Shown here piece by piece: positions 52,368 through 56,353 of a stretch of 56,353 nt of DNA. Made by a program: the position numbers and the translations under genes. Every line of letters starts with the position of its first letter. The first letter of the stretch is position 1. The stretch spans positions 1-56,353 of the forward strand of contig PLMQ01000064.1 of the NCBI GenBank assembly GCA_003142535.1, in the 5' to 3' direction. Source of the stretch: Syntrophaceae bacterium (GTDB taxonomy: Bacteria; Desulfobacterota; Syntrophia; Syntrophales; Smithellaceae). Under the pieces are notes generated by a model. It was given only the letters and a program-made list of their open reading frames with translations, was not told the DNA's origin and did no database searches.

Positions 52368-53609
52368 TTATATTTCTTTCATCCAATCCTTGCCACCCAG
52401 TATTCGTGCAACGAGGATACTGGAAACATTATCACCAACGGCGTTTACCATCGTCGCGGGAGCGTCAACAATGGTCCCGATCATTGTGACAATAGGGAAA
52501 GCCTCCGGAGGAAAGCCATAAACGGAAATGATCAAGATTTCGCCAATCATTCCGCCGCCGGGGATGCCGCTTACCACAGCTCCCACCAGCAGACCAATAC
52601 CAATGGCTGTAGCAATAGTTTCCCATCCGAAAAAATTCATCTGAAACACGCCAAACAAAAAGGCTATCTTTAAAATAGCGGCAAGACATGAGCCTTCCAT
52701 GTGCATCGTTGCGCCGACAGGAATGACGAATTCGCTGATGTCTTGAGGTACGCCGGTTTTATTGGCAGCTTCCAGATTAAGGGGAATTGTCGCCATACTG
52801 CTGCCGGTAGCAAAAGCCGTAAGCGCCGGTGGAATAATATTGCGCCAGAATCTCTTTACTCCTTTGCTCTTGGCGGCAATAAAAACATAGAGAGTATAGG
52901 CGATAAAAAAATACAAAATTGCTGTCGGGTAATATATAATCATGGCTCGGGCGTAAGCGCCCAGCAGTTCCGGCCCAAAGACGCCGACTAGATAGGCAAA
53001 ATATGCGCAAAGACCGATCGGCGCATAATACATGATCAAAGAAATAACTTTCATCATGACTTCACTGGCGGAAGTTAAGAAGCTGGCAAAAATCTTTCCC
53101 CGAACGCCAACCGCGGAAGTGGCGAGCCCCAGCAGGATGGAGAAGATGATGATAGCCAGCATGTTCTTTTTGGATAAGAGATCGGCAAAATCACTAACCG
53201 TAAAAGCCTTGACGATTTGTTCGGAAGCGCTGATATGTTCAGGATTAACTCCAGCGCCCAGCGCGATTTTCACACCGGCCGCCGGCGGATAAAGCACAAC
53301 GCCGATGACCATGACTGCCGAAGCAATCAGTCCGGTGACAATAAATACAAAAATCATAGCCGATAATATCTTCCCCAGACGCCGGAGGTTGGTCATTCCC
53401 GCAACGGCGGAAGATATGGAGAAGAAGACGAGGGGCACAATTGCGGTAAAGAGCAGATTAAGGAAAATATCGCCGAATGGTTTGAATACGGCAGCATCTT
53501 TTTTGTAGATGATCCCCAGAAGCGATCCGATGATTATGGAGATAATCAGGATAATCGAGAAGCCGTAGGATTTAAATAAAAGAGGTAATTTAATTTTCAT
53601 ATTACTCAC
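52368..53609 (-). CDS. Dicarboxylate/amino acid:cation symporter (DAACS/SLC1 family)
   Basis: Eight-helix SLC1-fold transporter of 413 residues. It shows the HP1 serine-rich tip (ATGSSMATIPL), GATMHMEGS in place of the usual NMDGT segment, the HP2 region SGIPGGGMIGE and VDAPATMVNAVGDN in helix 8. The arginine that binds acidic side chains in aspartate/glutamate carriers (DRxRT) is absent, so the substrate is probably neutral or of another kind. The start overlaps the stop of the dipeptidase gene by ATGA. Confidence 0.85.
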   Translation of the reverse strand: MSNMKIKLPLLFKSYGFSIILIISIIIGSLLGIIYKKDAAVFKPFGDIFLNLLFTAIVPLVFFSISSAVAGMTNLRRLGKILSAMIFVFIVTGLIASAVMVIGVVLYPPAAGVKIALGAGVNPEHISASEQIVKAFTVSDFADLLSKKNMLAIIIFSILLGLATSAVGVRGKIFASFLTSASEVMMKVISLIMYYAPIGLCAYFAYLVGVFGPELLGAYARAMIIYYPTAILYFFIAYTLYVFIAAKSKGVKRFWRNIIPPALTAFATGSSMATIPLNLEAANKTGVPQDISEFVIPVGATMHMEGSCLAAILKIAFLFGVFQMNFFGWETIATAIGIGLLVGAVVSGIPGGGMIGEILIISVYGFPPEAFPIVTMIGTIVDAPATMVNAVGDNVSSILVARILGGKDWMKEI

Positions 53610-54373
53610 TCAATCACAAAATCGAAATAAGTGTCCGGATAAGGTTCGTTCTTCAGCGTATAGTGCCACCACTCCTTATCATAGTTCTTAAATCCGTGCT
53701 TTTCCATGAGTGCTTTGAGAAGAAGCCGGTTGGTTTTTTGTTTATGGCCTATGTTGAAACTTGCCGTGTGCGAAAGTTCATCAAAACAATCAAAGCCGGT
53801 TCCCATATCAATACTGTTGTCGCCGAAGCGATTAGGGGCAGGCAGATAACATTCGTATAATTTCTGCCCCGGAGTATATTCCGGCTGGCCGGGGGCAGGT
53901 AAGGGGATAATAGTCAGATCAATGGTGCTGCCGCGGCTGTGGCCGGATTTGCTGTCAATATAGCCATCCTTAAAAAGATTTCTTTTATCAATACCAGGGT
54001 AAAATTCTTTTTTTGTTTTGGTATTTTCAATTTCTGTCGCCCAGCGGACAAAATGATTAACAGCCCGTTGTGGTCGGTAGCAATCATAAATTTTCAGCGA
54101 TAGGGAAAATTGAACTAGCTCTTTTTGCACTCCAGCCAGAGCTCCCGCAGCTTCTCTCGTCAGTATGCATTTGGGAGCGATATAGCCTTCAATTTTTTCT
54201 CCCACAAAGTTATGATAACCGAAATAACGAATATCAAGTTGGATATCAGGAATTACTTGTTTGATATCAACAAACATCTCCGGCATTTTATCTGCACAAT
54301 AGGCAGAAACCGAAAATTGTGGAAAGTATAGGACGCTGCAAAGTAAAGCGGCAAATAATAATTTTGTTTTCAT
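53606..54373 (-). CDS. D-Ala-D-Ala dipeptidase, VanX/DdpX-type (M15D), exported
   Basis: Zinc dipeptidase that hydrolyses D-alanyl-D-alanine. A signal peptide (1-26) makes it periplasmic, unlike VanX. Catalytic residues are visible: R100 in CYRPQRAV, H145 and D152 in SGHSRGSTIDLT, E234 and H237 in EWWHYTL. 255 residues. It is coupled by ATGA overlaps to the L,D-transpeptidase gene before it and the symporter gene after it. No van ligase or regulator genes are present, so wall salvage is more likely than vancomycin resistance. Confidence 0.9.
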   Translation of the reverse strand: MKTKLLFAALLCSVLYFPQFSVSAYCADKMPEMFVDIKQVIPDIQLDIRYFGYHNFVGEKIEGYIAPKCILTREAAGALAGVQKELVQFSLSLKIYDCYRPQRAVNHFVRWATEIENTKTKKEFYPGIDKRNLFKDGYIDSKSGHSRGSTIDLTIIPLPAPGQPEYTPGQKLYECYLPAPNRFGDNSIDMGTGFDCFDELSHTASFNIGHKQKTNRLLLKALMEKHGFKNYDKEWWHYTLKNEPYPDTYFDFVIE

Positions 54374-55107
54374 TTAAGAAAATTCTCCATTTTATATTCA
54401 TTTCCCATAATTATTAGCGGTCTTGCTGTTGGATCAAGCCATTCGAGAATTCTGATGATATTATCTTCGGAAACGGCGACACATCCCTCCGTGGTCACGT
54501 CCTTGCCTCTCCAGATATGAAAGAAGATAGCGCTTCCATATCCTTTAATTACAGGGTTTGTATTATATTCTATTACTATCCCATATTTGTAGAGGTTATC
54601 AGAACGCTTCATTTTCTCATAAGACACAGCGCGCGTCGCCATTTTTTTGACCCAGCGATTATAATCAGTGGCATTCACATCATCGATCCACAGATCATCA
54701 GCTAAAGCCTGTCGGTAAGGCATTTTTGTAACTATAATATCATCATATCCAAAAGTCAGTTGGAGGGGAAAAATGCCGGAAGGGGTTTTGCCATCGCCCT
54801 CTCTCTTTTCGCCCGGTGGAGCAAACCCGTTTTTCCCAGCAACAGCGTCAAGGGGACCGAAAACTGTTTTCCATTTGCCATCTTTTCTTTCCAGAGCATA
54901 GACATTTGTTTCCGTGAAGAATAGTAATGAATAATTAGTTGCCAAAAGAATCTGTGTAGATTTATTTGTTTCGCGTTCTAAGTAATTATTAGGCTCTTCC
55001 GCATCGGCCTCGCTGATCGCAGAAGAAGAGAAGCACAAATATATCGGAATAAGAGCCAGTAGAATGGTAATAGCTTTGATTAATATAAAAGTTTTATTGA
55101 TCTTCAT
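54370..55107 (-). CDS. L,D-transpeptidase (YkuD domain, YafK-like)
   Basis: Periplasmic cysteine transpeptidase or L,D-endopeptidase acting on peptidoglycan stem peptides. A signal or membrane segment covers residues 8-30. EGDGKTPSGIFPL and the catalytic pair H197 (FFHIWRG) and C209 (TTEGCVAVS) are typical; the spacing follows HxxxxxxxxTxGCV. 245 residues. First gene of a three-gene overlapping operon with the D-Ala-D-Ala dipeptidase and a symporter. Confidence 0.9.
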   Translation of the reverse strand: MKINKTFILIKAITILLALIPIYLCFSSSAISEADAEEPNNYLERETNKSTQILLATNYSLLFFTETNVYALERKDGKWKTVFGPLDAVAGKNGFAPPGEKREGDGKTPSGIFPLQLTFGYDDIIVTKMPYRQALADDLWIDDVNATDYNRWVKKMATRAVSYEKMKRSDNLYKYGIVIEYNTNPVIKGYGSAIFFHIWRGKDVTTEGCVAVSEDNIIRILEWLDPTARPLIIMGNEYKMENFLK

Positions 55108-55311
55108 AAATATAATCGCTTTTTTGTATTGTTTTAAAGTAAAGGCAAGGCTTTTTCAATGTAAAAGATTCAGCCAGTACATTTATTTTAATTTGATTGA
55201 CATAAAAAGAGCAAATCAGTATAAGGATATGCACAAATATTACGAGAAACTGGCAACAGCCTCTCGCATATCACCCAAACTGTTTTCAGTAAAAAATCAA
55301 TTCAAATTTTC

Positions 55312-55340
55312 TTGACATGTTGTGCCACTAAAGGCATATC
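55312..55340 (+). promoter_or_regulatory. Possible promoter of the biotin carboxylase gene
   Basis: TTGACA (55312-55317), 17 bases, then CATATC (55335-55340). The -10 box is imperfect. The start would be near 55347, about 50 bases before the ATG. Nothing else is seen in 55108-55311. Confidence 0.4.
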
Positions 55341-55398
55341 TGCATATGAAATTGATGATAATTGAGGAATTGTAAGATTAAAGACAAGGATGGAAAGA

Positions 55399-56353
55399 AT
55401 GGCGGTAAAACAAAAGAAGATAAAAAGAGTATTGATAGCAAACAGGGGCGAAATTGCTTTACGGATTATTCGAACAGTAAAAGAGCTCGGTCTCGAAGCC
55501 GTTGCCGTTTATGAAAAGCCGGATTCAGAAGCATACTATATCCGCCTGGCTGATGACGCCATAATGATTGGTGACAGGCCGCGTAAAGAATATTTGGATA
55601 TCGATAAGATAATTTGGGCGGCTCGCAAAAGCGGTGCTGATGCTATCCACCCGGGTTACGGATTTCTTTCCGAAAACGCCGATTTTTCCGCAGCCTGTGA
55701 AAAAGCTGGAATTATCTTCATTGGTCCACCTCCTCAGGTAATCCGCGATATGGGCAATAAAGTCGTTGCCCGAAAAATTATGGAAAAAGCAAAAGTGCCG
55801 ACCATTCCTGGAACAGGAGACCTTGCTTCCGGTGATGCCGGTATTGAGCTGGCCACTGCTTTTGCTAAAAAACATGGCTATCCCTTGATGCTTAAGGCTT
55901 CAGCAGGCGGCGGCGGCCGTGGTATCCGTAAAGTTATAAATGAAGCGGAACTAAAAATGCAACTGCCCCTAGTGCGGGCGGAAACACGTTCTGCCTTTAA
56001 TGATGAAAGTATTTATATTGAGAAATGCATAGAATCACCGCGCCATATAGAAATCCAGATATTAGCTGATCAGCACGACAATATTATTCATTTAGGGTCG
56101 CGTGACTGCTCGATTCAACGCCGTCACCAGAAGTTGTTAGAGATCGCTCCGGCTGATTTACCAGCTAAAGTTATGGATGCGATGTATACGGCGGCAATCA
56201 AGGGCGCCCGTGAAGCTGGTTACGTTAATGCCGGTACCGTGGAATTTCTTGTCGATTCGATAACGAATGAGTTCTGGTTTATGGAGATGAATACCCGCCT
56301 ACAGGTTGAGCATACTGTAACCGAAGAACTGACCGGAATTGACATTATCCGTC
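55399..56353 (+). CDS. Biotin carboxylase subunit (acyl-CoA or pyruvate carboxylase), 3' truncated by the window
   Basis: ATP-dependent carboxylation of biotin. The reading frame from ATG 55399 stays open to the edge (318 codons). Visible are KRVLIANRGEIALRIIRT, HPGYGFLSENADF, the ATP-grasp glycine loop KASAGGGGRGIRKV, SRDCSIQRRHQKLLEIAP and FMEMNTRLQVEHTVTE. The missing end should hold ~130-180 residues. AccC, pyruvate carboxylase A and propionyl-CoA carboxylase subunits look alike in this region, so I give no symbol. AAGG precedes the ATG. Confidence 0.93.
   Translation, partial: MAVKQKKIKRVLIANRGEIALRIIRTVKELGLEAVAVYEKPDSEAYYIRLADDAIMIGDRPRKEYLDIDKIIWAARKSGADAIHPGYGFLSENADFSAACEKAGIIFIGPPPQVIRDMGNKVVARKIMEKAKVPTIPGTGDLASGDAGIELATAFAKKHGYPLMLKASAGGGGRGIRKVINEAELKMQLPLVRAETRSAFNDESIYIEKCIESPRHIEIQILADQHDNIIHLGSRDCSIQRRHQKLLEIAPADLPAKVMDAMYTAAIKGAREAGYVNAGTVEFLVDSITNEFWFMEMNTRLQVEHTVTEELTGIDIIR

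Noticed and set aside
53606-54373. Vancomycin resistance cluster
   Set aside because: Only a VanX-like dipeptidase is present; there is no VanH, VanA-type ligase or VanRS, and the protein is exported.
1-56353. tRNA, rRNA, integrase, prophage or insertion sequence with transposase
   Set aside because: None was found by reading both strands; only small non-autonomous repeats are present.

Overview
The window reads as chromosome of a Gram-negative anaerobe, most likely a deltaproteobacterium (Desulfobacterota, perhaps Syntrophales or Smithella-like). I infer this from the lipopolysaccharide export and lipid A genes, the NifU/NifS pair, adjacent metX and metW, DUF4301 and DUF1385 genes, and an AT-rich but moderate base composition. 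No rRNA, tRNA, CRISPR array, transposase or phage gene is visible. The last gene runs off the right edge.

Layout. 1-4 kb: a flavodoxin-like reductase and a very long M28-type metallopeptidase. 4.1-9.1 kb (+): nifU-nifS-cysE, then an AhpD-like protein, a TVP38-type membrane protein and an acetyltransferase; the first three link cysteine synthesis to iron-sulfur cluster assembly. 9.3-11.8 kb (-): a PAS-GGDEF-EAL protein. 12.1-16.5 kb (-): an Rrf2/IscR-like regulator, nadA, metX, metW, ridA and a MOSC protein, read as one run ending in a strong terminator. 16.7-24.8 kb: a Dabb protein, an amidohydrolase, a lipoprotein, convergent D,D-carboxypeptidase and lytic transglycosylase genes, a TPR/HAMP/pilin-like trio and a DUF4301 protein. 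25-28.9 kb (-): a PP-loop sulfurtransferase-like protein, a LysM protein and a DUF1385 membrane protein. 29.2-30.7 kb: an isolated PD-(D/E)XK nuclease-like gene preceded by repeated CCAACTTGG-type motifs. 30.7-33.9 kb: an isovaleryl-CoA-dehydrogenase-like enzyme, then a small protein, an HD phosphohydrolase, a lipoprotein and mscL. 34.1-38.7 kb: a candidate small RNA, panC-panD and metK-ahcY. 38.9-51.4 kb is an envelope block: lptF-lptG facing away from a long operon of a GT9 glycosyltransferase, a GT39 membrane glycosyltransferase, a PAP2 phosphatase, arnT, arnB, arnC, a split arnA and arnD, which would add 4-amino-4-deoxy-L-arabinose to lipid A. 51.5-55.1 kb: an unrecognised membrane protein and a tightly overlapped L,D-transpeptidase / D-Ala-D-Ala dipeptidase / Na+-dicarboxylate-type symporter operon. 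The window ends inside a biotin carboxylase gene.

The most unusual structure is a set of intergenic repeats. Family 1 (seven substantial copies plus fragments) is a chain of small hairpins. Its left edge lies at the 3' end of a gene and in two cases forms that gene's last codons and stop. Its right edge carries a GGAGTTTCAC motif that serves as the Shine-Dalgarno sequence of the next gene in at least one clear case. It contains a variable number of 18-bp units. Family 2 is a ~122-bp MITE-like element with terminal inverted repeats; one copy sits at the arnC-arnA junction and its end overlaps the arnA start codon. A third element, with perfect 16-bp inverted ends, covers the stop codon of the DUF4301 gene.
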